A program made the translations under genes and the position numbers. 64,000 bases of DNA, taken from positions 248,001-312,000 of the forward strand of contig NZ_VIKU02000002.1 of assembly GCF_009371985.2 (NCBI RefSeq), written 5' to 3'. This DNA is from Pelagihabitans pacificus (lineage in GTDB: Bacteria; Bacteroidota; Bacteroidia; Flavobacteriales; Flavobacteriaceae). Positions 50,862-60,615 of the stretch are shown one piece after another. The first letter of the stretch is position 1. Each line of letters starts with the position of its first letter. Below the pieces are notes generated by a model. The model saw only the letters and a program-made list of their open reading frames with translations, was not told the DNA's origin and searched no databases.

Positions 50862-52673
50862 ATGAGCACAGAAACATTAAATAAAGAGATACTACGAGGC
50901 GGACAGTTCCTCGTAAAAGAAACCAAATGCGAGGATATTTTTACCTTGGAGGACCTTTCTGAGGAGCAAAAAATGATGCGGGACAGCACAAAGGAATTTG
51001 TGGACCGCGAACTATGGGCACACTGGGAACGCTTTGAACAAAAAGACTACGCGTTTACGGAAGAATGTATGCGCAAGGCAGGTGAGCTCGGTTTGCTGAG
51101 CGTTGCTGTTCCGGAAGCATATGGCGGAATGGGCATGGGCTTCGTCTCCACCATGTTGGTATGCGATTACATCTCAGGGGCTACCGGTTCCTTTAGCACT
51201 GCCTTTGGGGCCCATACGGGCATTGGTACGATGCCGATTACCCTGTATGGCACCGAAGAGCAAAAACAAAAATACGTGCCAAAATTAGCCTCTGGTGAAT
51301 GGTTTGGAGCTTATTGCCTTACGGAGCCTGGGGCTGGATCGGACGCGAACTCGGGTAAAACCAAAGCGGTCCTTTCCGATGACGGTACCTATTACAGCAT
51401 CTCCGGACAAAAAATGTGGATTTCCAACGCAGGTTTCTGCAATCTGTTCATCGTATTCGCCCGTATCGAAGACGATAAGAATATCACCGGATTTATTGTG
51501 GAGAACGACCCGAGCAACGGTATCACTTTGGGAGATGAGGAAAAGAAACTCGGCATCCACTCCTCCTCTACCCGACAGGTGTTCTTCAGCGAAACCAAGG
51601 TTCCCGTTGAAAACATGTTGTCTGAACGCGGAAATGGCTTTAAAATAGCTATGAACGCCTTGAACGTTGGGAGAATTAAGTTAGCGGCTGCTTGTTTGGA
51701 TGCCCAGAGAAGGGTTACGACCGAAGCGGTCAAATATGCCAACGAACGGATTCAATTCAAAACACCTATTATAAACTTTGGGGCCATCAAGGCAAAAATC
51801 GCCACCATGGCCATGAATGCCTATGTAGGGGAATCAGCCAGTTATCGCGCGGCCAAAAATATTGAGGACCGTATCGCCATTCGGGAGGCGGAAGGAAACT
51901 CCCACCAAGAAGCAGAATTAAAGGGAGTGGAAGAATATGCCATTGAATGCTCCATTCTGAAAGTGGCGGTCTCCGATGACTGCCAGGTAACCGCTGATGA
52001 AGGCATTCAAATTTTTGGAGGAATGGGCTTTAGTGCGGATACCCCGATGGAATCGGCATGGAGAGATTCGCGTATCGCACGAATCTACGAGGGCACAAAT
52101 GAAATCAACCGGATGTTGGCAGTTGGAATGCTGGTCAAGAAGGCAATGAAAGGTCATGTGGATCTGTTAGGTCCGGCAAGGGCCGTAGGCGAGGAATTGA
52201 TGGGAATCCCATCGTTCGACACCCCTGATTTTTCAGAATTGTTCGCCGAGGAAAAAGACTTGATTACCAGACTTAAAAAGGTATTTCTAATGGTCGCTGG
52301 AAGCGCCGTTCAAAAGTTTGGTCCGGAACTGGAAAAGCACCAACAGTTGATGATGGCCGCTTCCGACATCTTGATCAAGATCTATATGGCGGAATCAACC
52401 CTTCTCAGGACCGAGAAAAATGCAAAACGCTTCGGGGAAGAGGTGCAGGCCACTCAAATTGCTATATCTAAACTATATCTTTTTGAGGCGACCGAAACCG
52501 TGATTCGGAAAGGAAAAGAAGCTATCATCTCATTTGCGGAAGGCGATGAGCAGCGAATGATGTTGATGGGGTTAAAACGCTTTACAAAATATACCAATAA
52601 CCCGAACGTAGTGGCCTTGCGCAATCAAATTGCCGATAAGGTAGCTGCGGATAACGGTTACACCTTTGACTAA
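50862..52673 (+). CDS. fadE: acyl-CoA dehydrogenase, FadE type with C-terminal extension
   Basis: The FAD-dependent first step of beta-oxidation. The dehydrogenase core (about 30-420) has CLTEPGAGSDA, the FAD region KMWISNAGFCNLFIVFARI and the late QIFGGMGFSADTPMESAWRD. The catalytic Glu lies in RIYEGTNEINRM. An extra helical domain of about 180 residues follows (about 420-603), as in the roughly 600-residue FadE of B. subtilis. It ends the MarR-fadN-fadA unit and is followed by a strong terminator. Confidence 0.93.
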   Translation: MSTETLNKEILRGGQFLVKETKCEDIFTLEDLSEEQKMMRDSTKEFVDRELWAHWERFEQKDYAFTEECMRKAGELGLLSVAVPEAYGGMGMGFVSTMLVCDYISGATGSFSTAFGAHTGIGTMPITLYGTEEQKQKYVPKLASGEWFGAYCLTEPGAGSDANSGKTKAVLSDDGTYYSISGQKMWISNAGFCNLFIVFARIEDDKNITGFIVENDPSNGITLGDEEKKLGIHSSSTRQVFFSETKVPVENMLSERGNGFKIAMNALNVGRIKLAAACLDAQRRVTTEAVKYANERIQFKTPIINFGAIKAKIATMAMNAYVGESASYRAAKNIEDRIAIREAEGNSHQEAELKGVEEYAIECSILKVAVSDDCQVTADEGIQIFGGMGFSADTPMESAWRDSRIARIYEGTNEINRMLAVGMLVKKAMKGHVDLLGPARAVGEELMGIPSFDTPDFSELFAEEKDLITRLKKVFLMVAGSAVQKFGPELEKHQQLMMAASDILIKIYMAESTLLRTEKNAKRFGEEVQATQIAISKLYLFEATETVIRKGKEAIISFAEGDEQRMMLMGLKRFTKYTNNPNVVALRNQIADKVAADNGYTFD

Positions 52674-52705
52674 TTCAGATGAAACCCTTCTTTGAGACAG
52701 AGGGT

Positions 52706-52741
52706 AAGGGCTGTCCGCTAAAGCGGACAGCCTTATTTTTT
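52706..52741. terminator. bidirectional rho-independent terminator after fadE
   Basis: GGCTGTCCGC and GCGGACAGCC form a perfect 10-bp stem around a TAAA loop, then TTATTTTTTG follows. It lies between the ends of the fad unit and of the convergent M49 peptidase gene. Confidence 0.9.
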
Positions 52742-52758
52742 GTCTCCTCAGAAGCTCT

Positions 52759-54786
52759 TTACCGGTTCCCGACCAAAAATCCAAACTTCTCGGAATAGTC
52801 GAGCATCTGGCCTTCGAAACTATCCGGCTGTATCACCCTAATGTCGACGATTTCACCCGAGTCGTTCGTTTCGGGTAGGAGCACCGGATTCACAAACCCG
52901 CTGTAAGGCGCCGATTTAAATTGCTGATTTCGGTCCAACACCTCGGCATGCAGCTTTTGATCCACTTTTACACCATAACCCTCTACCAAATCCTGCGCCG
53001 CTTTGAAATCTCCTTCCGATTTTATGCGCTGTGTCTCCCGCAATAGTTGCCCGAACAGGTCCCGCAACTTTTCATAATCGTTGATATTATAATAGGTCTT
53101 TCCATTCTTTTCCATCCTTTCGATCACATTGTCTTCCTTCCCCTTTTCAAAAGCCCAGGCAGAGACCCATTGTCTGTTGACCATGTGATCCTCCTCGATA
53201 TCATCACCAAGCTCTATTCGAATCAACTGGGTCATCAATCCATTTCGGATATACCCATCATAGGCCGCTTTCCCAAGCTCTTCCCAATCGTCTACTAAGC
53301 CCAACTCCTGTATTTTGGGGTCCATCAAGAAATAGAGACCTACCAAATCTGCCCTTCCTTCCTCCATGGTAGAGGCATAATTCTTTAAAGTTTCCTTGGG
53401 TTGTCCGATTCCTGGGTTAATTTGCCCCGATGCATGACCGACTACCTCGTGCAGGGCGGTATGCAGTTTATCGGCCAATTGTCCGTACTGCTCTTCCAGA
53501 GCGATTTCCTCATCATCGTAGGCAAATTCCTTTAACCTACCACTTCCTCCGGCGTTGTTGTAGGCGTCGATAATATTTCCAAGGGAAACCGACTTGCTAC
53601 CGTGTTTTTGGCGTATCCAATTGTTATTAGGGAGGTTTACGCCAATAGGAGTACTCGGGGAAGCATCCCCTGCCTCTCCGGCTACATTAACCGTCTTGTA
53701 GGAAACACCTACGACATCGCCTTTTTTGTGCTCCTCCATCAGAGGGGAGTTGTCCTCGAACCACTGGGCATTTTCCGATAGCACTGCCATTTGTTTGGAC
53801 ATCTCGAAGTCTTTTATCTGAACGATATTTTCATAAGAGCCTTTGTAACCTTTTGGGTCATTATAAACTTCTATAAAACCATTGATCCAATCAATATTTC
53901 CATCGGTAGCATTCACCCATGCGATAGCGTATTCATCCCAGGTATCAAGGCTTCCGGTCTTATAATAATCGATCAACAAACCTAAGGTTTTGGCTTGTTG
54001 CCCGTTCTCTGCTACTTCCTTTGCTTTTTCCAACCATTTGATGATTTCATCAATGGCGTTTCCGTACATGCCCCCGACTTTCCATACCTTTTCGATGAGC
54101 TTTCCGTTTTCCCTGACCAATTTTGAATTCAATCCGATCTCGATGGGCATCCCTTCAGGGCCTGTATCCATCGCCGAATAGAATGCTTCGACATCCGCAT
54201 CGGTAACTGAGGGGCCATAAAAGTTAACGGCGGAGGAGGCCACATTATCAACCCCCTTTTTCTTGTTTACTTTTTTACTGTCCTCATCATTGAAAATGAC
54301 CTCAAAAGCTGCCCCTTGCAACTCCGTATCGGTCTCTTTCAATAGAAAACCTAGGTAATCCTTGCCAAAACCTGGCTTTATTTTATCATTGGAATAGTGA
54401 TGATGTATTCCGTTAGAGAACCACACCCGTTTCAGATACGTTTCAAATGCCTGCCAGTCCTCGGTGCTTTTATCGCCTTGGTAAGATTGATAAACATTTT
54501 CCAACGCACCCCTAATTTCAAGGTTATGGCGGTAATTCTGGTCCCAAATGATATCCCGGCCCGCGAGGCCCGCTTGGGTGAGATAATACACTAGTTTCTT
54601 TTCCTTGAGGGTCAATTGTTCAAAACCTGGAATTTGGTAACGAAGAATCCGGAGATCAGCGAACTGATCGACCACGTATTCAAATTCCGTTTTCTTCGCG
54701 ACAACCGGTTTTTCTGTGACCTGTTCCTTACAAGACCACAAAAAACTTATAATCAGAAGACTACCTAATAGATTCTTTATTTTCAT
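52759..54786 (-). CDS. DPP III-like M49 zinc metallopeptidase, lipoprotein
   Basis: A lipoprotein (lipobox LWSC, Cys19) of 675 residues. The zinc site of the M49 family is complete: HEVVGH (HExxGH, about residues 440-445) and EEGRAD (the EExRAD motif, about 470-475). DPP III removes dipeptides from the N-terminus of peptides; bacterial relatives vary in specificity. In Bacteroidota the family is, as I recall, sometimes mislabelled dihydrofolate reductase. It is probably periplasmic, attached to a membrane, and degrades peptides. Confidence 0.9.
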   Translation of the reverse strand: MKIKNLLGSLLIISFLWSCKEQVTEKPVVAKKTEFEYVVDQFADLRILRYQIPGFEQLTLKEKKLVYYLTQAGLAGRDIIWDQNYRHNLEIRGALENVYQSYQGDKSTEDWQAFETYLKRVWFSNGIHHHYSNDKIKPGFGKDYLGFLLKETDTELQGAAFEVIFNDEDSKKVNKKKGVDNVASSAVNFYGPSVTDADVEAFYSAMDTGPEGMPIEIGLNSKLVRENGKLIEKVWKVGGMYGNAIDEIIKWLEKAKEVAENGQQAKTLGLLIDYYKTGSLDTWDEYAIAWVNATDGNIDWINGFIEVYNDPKGYKGSYENIVQIKDFEMSKQMAVLSENAQWFEDNSPLMEEHKKGDVVGVSYKTVNVAGEAGDASPSTPIGVNLPNNNWIRQKHGSKSVSLGNIIDAYNNAGGSGRLKEFAYDDEEIALEEQYGQLADKLHTALHEVVGHASGQINPGIGQPKETLKNYASTMEEGRADLVGLYFLMDPKIQELGLVDDWEELGKAAYDGYIRNGLMTQLIRIELGDDIEEDHMVNRQWVSAWAFEKGKEDNVIERMEKNGKTYYNINDYEKLRDLFGQLLRETQRIKSEGDFKAAQDLVEGYGVKVDQKLHAEVLDRNQQFKSAPYSGFVNPVLLPETNDSGEIVDIRVIQPDSFEGQMLDYSEKFGFLVGNR

Positions 54787-54812
54787 AATGAAGAGAAGAT
54801 TTGAATTATGTT

Positions 54813-54820
54813 CAAATGTA
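54813..54820 (-). promoter_or_regulatory. -7 promoter box of the M49 peptidase (TACATTTG)
   Basis: A perfect TAnnTTTG match on the minus strand, 26 bases before the ATG. Confidence 0.6.
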
Positions 54821-54926
54821 ACAAAACGCCTACTAATTGTTAGCTATCAAACCGGAAGTTTTAAAGGTCCGTATACCAACAAAAATTGTTTCGTATTCCG
54901 GTGTTGTTTTAAATCGTACAACCCGC

Positions 54927-54934
54927 TACTTTTA
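54927..54934 (+). promoter_or_regulatory. possible promoter of the PLP decarboxylase (TACTTTTA)
   Basis: TACTTTTA is one base from consensus, with a TTG 20 bases upstream (54904-54906). It lies only 4 bases before the ATG at 54939, so transcripts would be leaderless or nearly so. Confidence 0.4.
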
Positions 54935-54938
54935 ATGT

Positions 54939-56381
54939 ATGAATAAAAATCTACTAAAATCGGCCTACTCCCCAGAGGATTTTCGAAAAAGAGGTCATCA
55001 GCTAATCAATGAACTCGCCGACCATTTATCGGACAAACTACATGGGAAATCGCAAAAGGCAATACATTGGAATCTTCCTGAGGATGAGCTCAACTTCTGG
55101 AAGGAATTTCTAAGGCGTGGAGATGACGCTTCCTTATTTTCCGAAATCACCAAACGCACCACCTATGTACACCATCCGCATTATATCGGACACCAGGTGA
55201 GTCCGTCGGCACCCATCACTGCGCTGAGCGGAATGATTAGTTCCTTGTTGAATAACGGAATGGCCGTATACGAAATGGGGATGTCGCCCTCGGCCATCGA
55301 ACGGGTGGTAACCGATATTCTTTGTAAAAAGATAGGGTATAATGCCGATTCCAGGGGATTCCTTACCTCCGGCGGTACCTTGGCCAACCTCACCGCCTTG
55401 CTATCGGCCCGAAAAGCCAAGGTCGTACAAGACGTTTGGAATGAAGGGCATTCAGGGCAGTTGGGAATTATGGTTAGTGAGGAAGCCCACTATTGTGTAG
55501 ACCGCGCTGCTAAAATCATGGGGTTGGGGGAAAAAGGAATCATTAAAATTCCGGCGACGAACGACTTTGAAATGGATACCTCTTTATTGGAGAAACGCTA
55601 TCAACAAGCAACCGAAAAGGGAATTCGTCCTTTCGCTATTATCGGAAGTGCCCCCTCGACGGCTACCGGGGTATATGATAATCTGGAGGTTATTGGCCAA
55701 TTCGCCCAACAGCATAACCTTTGGTTCCATGTAGACGGGGCGCATGGGGGAGCCGCCATCTTTTCGGAAAAATATCGATATACGGTGCATGGTATCGAGC
55801 TAGCAGATTCGGTAGTCATCGACGGCCATAAAATGATGATGATGCCCACTATCACTACCGCCTTGCTGATGAGAGAAGGAAAATACGCAAATGCCACCTT
55901 TAGCCAAAAGGCAGAATATCTTCTTACAGAGGCCGATCATGAGGATTGGTATAACTCCGGCAAAAGAACTTTCGAGTGTACAAAGACCATGATGAGCATC
56001 CACTGGTACACGATGTTTAAAGTATATGGGGAAGGTGTCTTCGACGAATTCGTAACCCAATTGTATGATATGGGGAGGCTTTTTGGGGATATCATCGAAA
56101 AGGAACCCGATTTTGAGCTTGCGGTTGCACCTGTATCGAATATAGTCTGTTTCCGTTTTGTAGATGCTACCCTCGATACAAAGGCCTTAAACAAGCTCAA
56201 CGCAAACATACGGCAACAGCTGCTGGAAGATGGGGAATTCTATATTGTGCAGACCAAATTGAGAGGCATCCATTATCTCAGGGTGACCGTAATGAATCCC
56301 TTTACTACGGAGTTTCATTTTAAAAAGTTGCTGGGGAACATTAAAGGAATATTGGAGAATAGTCGACTGACCAAACGCTAA
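54939..56381 (+). CDS. PLP-dependent group II decarboxylase
   Basis: The 480-residue enzyme has the fold and motifs of the aromatic-amino-acid/glutamate/diaminobutyrate decarboxylases: the PLP-binding HVDGAHGGAAI (Asp266) and the lysine DGHKMMMMP (Lys298). Earlier regions are HHPHYIGHQVSPSAPITALS and GFLTSGGTLANLTALLSARKA. The family uses aromatic amino acids, glutamate, or 2,4-diaminobutyrate; which one cannot be told here. It is upstream of, but convergent with, the GH15 gene and is probably transcribed alone. Confidence 0.88.
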   Translation: MNKNLLKSAYSPEDFRKRGHQLINELADHLSDKLHGKSQKAIHWNLPEDELNFWKEFLRRGDDASLFSEITKRTTYVHHPHYIGHQVSPSAPITALSGMISSLLNNGMAVYEMGMSPSAIERVVTDILCKKIGYNADSRGFLTSGGTLANLTALLSARKAKVVQDVWNEGHSGQLGIMVSEEAHYCVDRAAKIMGLGEKGIIKIPATNDFEMDTSLLEKRYQQATEKGIRPFAIIGSAPSTATGVYDNLEVIGQFAQQHNLWFHVDGAHGGAAIFSEKYRYTVHGIELADSVVIDGHKMMMMPTITTALLMREGKYANATFSQKAEYLLTEADHEDWYNSGKRTFECTKTMMSIHWYTMFKVYGEGVFDEFVTQLYDMGRLFGDIIEKEPDFELAVAPVSNIVCFRFVDATLDTKALNKLNANIRQQLLEDGEFYIVQTKLRGIHYLRVTVMNPFTTEFHFKKLLGNIKGILENSRLTKR

Positions 56382-56492
56382 AACATTTTATTTAACCTGT
56401 CTTCAAAAGGGAATCCCTGTCCTACAAACAGTCTCAAAATCATTGCCGTTTATTGCTTGTCAAATAATGAGTACGCTTCATAAGGCAACAGC

Positions 56493-58295
56493 TTATTCCC
56501 GCATCGCGTCCAATACCTGCTCTTCGCTTTCTTTGCGAGAGAAGTTGATGGCGCATTCGATCAATGCTAAATGGGAGTATGCCTGAGGAAAGTTTCCTAA
56601 GAGTCTTTTGGTCTTAAAATCAATATCTTCGCTGAACAAACCTAAATGGTTACTATAGGACAAGAGCCGGTCAAAATGGACCATCGCCTTTTCCTCTTCC
56701 CCAATCTTGAACAGACTGTTGATAAACCAAAACGTACAAATTGTAAAGGAGGAGGAAGGTAAACCAAAATCATCTTCATTCTTGTATCGGTACAGCAAAC
56801 CATCATTGCTCAAATCTTTCTCTATGGCTCTTACGGTACTCATAAACTTAGGGTCCTTTGCATGGATGAAACCGTAGGATTCCATCAATAGCACAGAAGC
56901 ATCCAGGTCCTTTGAACCGTAGGACTGGGTAAAGGCATTCACCTCGGGATTCCAGGCATTTTCGTGGATATCCTTTTTGATTTCTTGTTCCAACTTCGTC
57001 CATTTTTCAATCTTACGGGACTTACGAAACAAACGGGCCACTTTAATCGCCCGGTCTACCGCAACCCAGCAAAGTACCTTTGAAAAAGTAAAGTGCCGGT
57101 CCTCGGTGCGAAACTCCCAAATTCCCTTATCGGCTTCTTTCCAGTGATTGGATACGATCCAGACAATCCCTTTTGTAATACCCCATAATTCCTCGCCATT
57201 TTCAAGATCGGTGGAATACTTGGCCAGCTGTTCATAAATAACATCCATCAAAATTCCATAAATATCATTTTGCCTTTGCTTGTAGGCTGCATTTCCAACA
57301 CGAACTGGCCGGGACCCCTTGTAACCACTAAGATGTTCAAGGGTAGCCTCGGTCAATTTCTTCTCCTTGTTGATGCCGTACATAATCTGTAGTTTCTCGT
57401 CCTTATCGGGAATCAAATCAACGATAAACTGCAAATATCGACGGGCTACGTTCTTATGGCCCAAGTCCCCAATAACCTTGATAACCATAGAGGCATCCCG
57501 AATCCAACAAAACCGATAATCCCAATTGCGTACTTCCCCGATTGTTTCGGGCAAGGAAGTCGTTGCTGCGGCCAATACGGCACCCGTCTTGTCGTAGCTC
57601 AACAATTTTAAGGTGATAGCGCTACGGCCAATCTGCGTATTGTACTTTTTGTAATTTGGGGTTTTGCTGCTCCAGTTGAGCCAGTAAACCTTGGTACGTT
57701 CCAGTTCGGTGTACATTTTACGTACCGTTGGTTGAAAAATCTTTTCATTGTAACCCAGGAGCACGTAACCATCTTTTATGAGTTCGATTTCCCTGCCTTC
57801 CACCACAGCGTTTTTGTTAAAAGAGGTGTAGAGGAAAAAAGTATCGAACTTCTTTCCTTGGGTAAGGCTTACCACAAAATTCTTTTTTACATAGGTCTTG
57901 GTTTCCCCAAGTGCATATTCCAATCGAGGATTGTAGTGTAATATAAATCTAGGGGCCCCTTTGATATATTTGAAGTATCGAACGACTTCCGGAGGAGCGT
58001 TGTAACCCCCTCCTTCCTTTCGATACCTAGGCATAAAATCGCGAATCTCAAAGGAATTTTCACCGTCGGAAAAATGGGTGATCAACACCGCCGTATGTTT
58101 TTTATAGCGCTGCTTAACGGTATAGCCCGAATCGACCAAAATCTCAAAACTACCTCCTATTTTCTCATCCAACAACTTGGCAAAAACAGAGGAAGAGTCA
58201 AATTCCGGAAGACAGCACCAATCCAAACTGCCCGTTTTTGAAATAAGCGCTGCACTTCTACAATTTCCTATAATTCCGTAGTCTAAATTATCCAT
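56493..58295 (-). CDS. glycoside hydrolase family 15 enzyme
   Basis: The 600-residue protein starts MDNLDYGIIGNCRSAALISK, followed by GSLDWCCLPEFDSSSVFAKL, the typical N-terminal domain. The (alpha/alpha)6 catalytic barrel follows: NWDYRFCWIRDASMVIKVIG and later FTICTFWFINSLFKIGEEEKA. GH15 includes glucoamylase, glucodextranase and some trehalases. It has no signal peptide. Being divergent from trehalose-6-phosphate synthase/phosphatase, it could be an intracellular trehalase, so that the pair would make and break down trehalose. That role is inference. Confidence 0.88.
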   Translation of the reverse strand: MDNLDYGIIGNCRSAALISKTGSLDWCCLPEFDSSSVFAKLLDEKIGGSFEILVDSGYTVKQRYKKHTAVLITHFSDGENSFEIRDFMPRYRKEGGGYNAPPEVVRYFKYIKGAPRFILHYNPRLEYALGETKTYVKKNFVVSLTQGKKFDTFFLYTSFNKNAVVEGREIELIKDGYVLLGYNEKIFQPTVRKMYTELERTKVYWLNWSSKTPNYKKYNTQIGRSAITLKLLSYDKTGAVLAAATTSLPETIGEVRNWDYRFCWIRDASMVIKVIGDLGHKNVARRYLQFIVDLIPDKDEKLQIMYGINKEKKLTEATLEHLSGYKGSRPVRVGNAAYKQRQNDIYGILMDVIYEQLAKYSTDLENGEELWGITKGIVWIVSNHWKEADKGIWEFRTEDRHFTFSKVLCWVAVDRAIKVARLFRKSRKIEKWTKLEQEIKKDIHENAWNPEVNAFTQSYGSKDLDASVLLMESYGFIHAKDPKFMSTVRAIEKDLSNDGLLYRYKNEDDFGLPSSSFTICTFWFINSLFKIGEEEKAMVHFDRLLSYSNHLGLFSEDIDFKTKRLLGNFPQAYSHLALIECAINFSRKESEEQVLDAMRE

Positions 58296-58398
58296 TTAAT
58301 AAAAAAGTTGGTTCAATCGGAGCTACAATTGGTTTTGCCCTTGTTTTTGTCGAAATTTAGAGAAATTAAAAACAACAGAATACAAAATCGACCAATTT

Positions 58399-60615
58399 AT
58401 GGGTAAAACTATCATAATCTCAAACAGACTCCCCGTGCAATTGCAAATTAGCAATGGAGGCATCACGGCCATCCCCAGTGTAGGGGGTTTGGCAACCGGG
58501 ATGAAATCGGTACATTCCGGGGGTGATAGTCTTTGGATCGGCTGGAGTGGGCTGACCAACGAGGAAATCCCCGAGGAATTGGAAGATGAGATCGACGACG
58601 CACTCTCCAAACACGGCTCGTCAAAAGTGAGCCTGACCGAAGAGGAGGTCGAAGGTTTTTATTTTGGCTTCAGCAATCGTACCATCTGGCCTTTGTTCCA
58701 TTATTTCCTGGAATATTCGGAATTTGAATTGGATAGTTGGAACACGTATAAAACGGTGAATAAAAAATTCGCCGATGCCATCCTTGAAAAGGCGGATGAA
58801 GACGATACGATTTGGGTACATGACTACCAGTTGATGTTGGTACCGCAAATGATCCGCGAAAAACGACCAAATATCGCTATTGGTTTCTTTCTGCACATAC
58901 CATTCCCATCATATGAAATATTCCGCACACTTCCTTGGCGTAAGGAAGTTTTGGAAGGACTCCTCGGATCGGATTTGATCGGGTTCCATATTTACGATTA
59001 CGAACGTCATTTTTTAAGTTCCGTGAGGCGACTTTTGGGTCTAGAAGTCAGTTTTAATGATATTTACAAAGGAAATAGAATCATTAAGGTCGATTCGTTC
59101 CCAATGGGCATCGACTATAAAAAATTCAGTGAGGCGGCCAAAAAACATGGGGAACGTAGTCCTGAACAGCACTCCGAGTTACAGCAACGCCTTAACAAGC
59201 ATAAAACGAGTGACCCGGACGCCAAATTTCTTCTATCAATCGACCGCTTAGACTATAGCAAGGGTATTGCCAAACGTTTGTATGCGTTTGAATATTTTTT
59301 AAATAAATATCCCCAGTATAAGGAAAAAGTGAGGTTGATTATCCTAGCGGTCCCCTCCCGCTCCAACGTACCACAATATCAATTACTTAAAAGGGAGATC
59401 GATGAACTGGTGGGCCGTATCAACGGCGAATTTTCTACCGTCAGCTGGACCCCCATCTGGTATTTCTATCGATCAATGCCCTTTGAGAATCTCATTGATC
59501 TCTATACCTCTAGCGACATTGCCTGGCTCACCCCCTTGCGTGATGGAATGAATTTGGTTGCCAAGGAATATATCGCTACTCGAACCGACAAAACAGGTGT
59601 CTTGATTTTAAGCGAAATGGCAGGTTCGGCCAATGAAATGAATGAGGCACTACTAATAAATCCCAATAATTTCGAACAAATAGCCGATACTATTTATGAA
59701 GCTATCAATATGCCCAAAGAGGAGCAACAGCACCGCAATGAACAGTTGCAGCAACGCTTGCGACGCTATAATGTCGAAAAATGGGCACAGAGTTTCATGA
59801 ACTCGCTGTTGGCCCAGAAAGAACGGGATGCAGCCCATGTATCTAAAAAATTGACCGACCATCATTTACAGATCATTATGGATGCATACGGTAATGCAAA
59901 AAAAAGGGTGTTATTCCTGGACTATGACGGCACCTTAACAGGCTTTCATAACGATCCCCAAAAAGCAAGTCCCGATGACGAGCTTTATCAATTACTCGAT
60001 GCCATACATCAACAGGAGGGTACCGATATGTTTCTTATCAGTGGAAGGGACAAAGATACCTTCGCCAAATGGTTCCTATCGAAAAAATACAATATGATCG
60101 TGGAACATGGTGTTTGGATTTCCAAGGATGGTGAAGACTTTAAATTACTGGAAAATGTGAAAAATGATTGGATGGAAAATATTCGTCCCGTATTGGAATC
60201 GTTCGTAGACCGGACACCTGGCAGCTTCATAGAAGAAAAGAACTATTCGCTTGCGTGGCACTATCGAAAGACCGATCCCGATTTTGGCAATCTGAGAGCC
60301 TCCGAGCTAACGACGGTCTTGACCAGTCTCATCGGCACTGACGACCTTAGCGTACTTAACGGTAATAAGGTCATGGAAGTAAAAAGTAGTAACGTGAACA
60401 AAGGAAGGGCATCTGTTAGGATGTTGGGGGAAAACGAATACGATTTTGTATTTGCGATCGGTGATGACTGGACGGATGAATTTATGTTTCAGGAGTTACC
60501 CGATAGCGCCATTACCGTCAAAGTGGGCAGACAAAAGACACAAGCCGCTTATTTTGTGGAGAACACCTTGAAAGTACGGGAACTTTTAAAATCTTTTATG
60601 AATATTGCCCTATGA
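58399..60615 (+). CDS. otsAB: fused trehalose-6-phosphate synthase/phosphatase
   Basis: The N-terminal part (about 1-470) is a GT20 synthase: TIIISNRLPVQLQ at the start, WVHDYQLMLVPQMIRE, GFFLHIPFPS, RLDYSKGI and the late LTPLRDGMNLVAKEY. The C-terminal part (about 500-735) is a HAD phosphatase with the nucleophile loop FLDYDGTLTGF and the end motif IGDDWTDEFMF. It makes trehalose from UDP-glucose and glucose 6-phosphate in one chain of 738 residues. It overlaps the next gene by 4 bases (ATGA), and the GH15 gene is divergent. Confidence 0.95.
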   Translation: MGKTIIISNRLPVQLQISNGGITAIPSVGGLATGMKSVHSGGDSLWIGWSGLTNEEIPEELEDEIDDALSKHGSSKVSLTEEEVEGFYFGFSNRTIWPLFHYFLEYSEFELDSWNTYKTVNKKFADAILEKADEDDTIWVHDYQLMLVPQMIREKRPNIAIGFFLHIPFPSYEIFRTLPWRKEVLEGLLGSDLIGFHIYDYERHFLSSVRRLLGLEVSFNDIYKGNRIIKVDSFPMGIDYKKFSEAAKKHGERSPEQHSELQQRLNKHKTSDPDAKFLLSIDRLDYSKGIAKRLYAFEYFLNKYPQYKEKVRLIILAVPSRSNVPQYQLLKREIDELVGRINGEFSTVSWTPIWYFYRSMPFENLIDLYTSSDIAWLTPLRDGMNLVAKEYIATRTDKTGVLILSEMAGSANEMNEALLINPNNFEQIADTIYEAINMPKEEQQHRNEQLQQRLRRYNVEKWAQSFMNSLLAQKERDAAHVSKKLTDHHLQIIMDAYGNAKKRVLFLDYDGTLTGFHNDPQKASPDDELYQLLDAIHQQEGTDMFLISGRDKDTFAKWFLSKKYNMIVEHGVWISKDGEDFKLLENVKNDWMENIRPVLESFVDRTPGSFIEEKNYSLAWHYRKTDPDFGNLRASELTTVLTSLIGTDDLSVLNGNKVMEVKSSNVNKGRASVRMLGENEYDFVFAIGDDWTDEFMFQELPDSAITVKVGRQKTQAAYFVENTLKVRELLKSFMNIAL

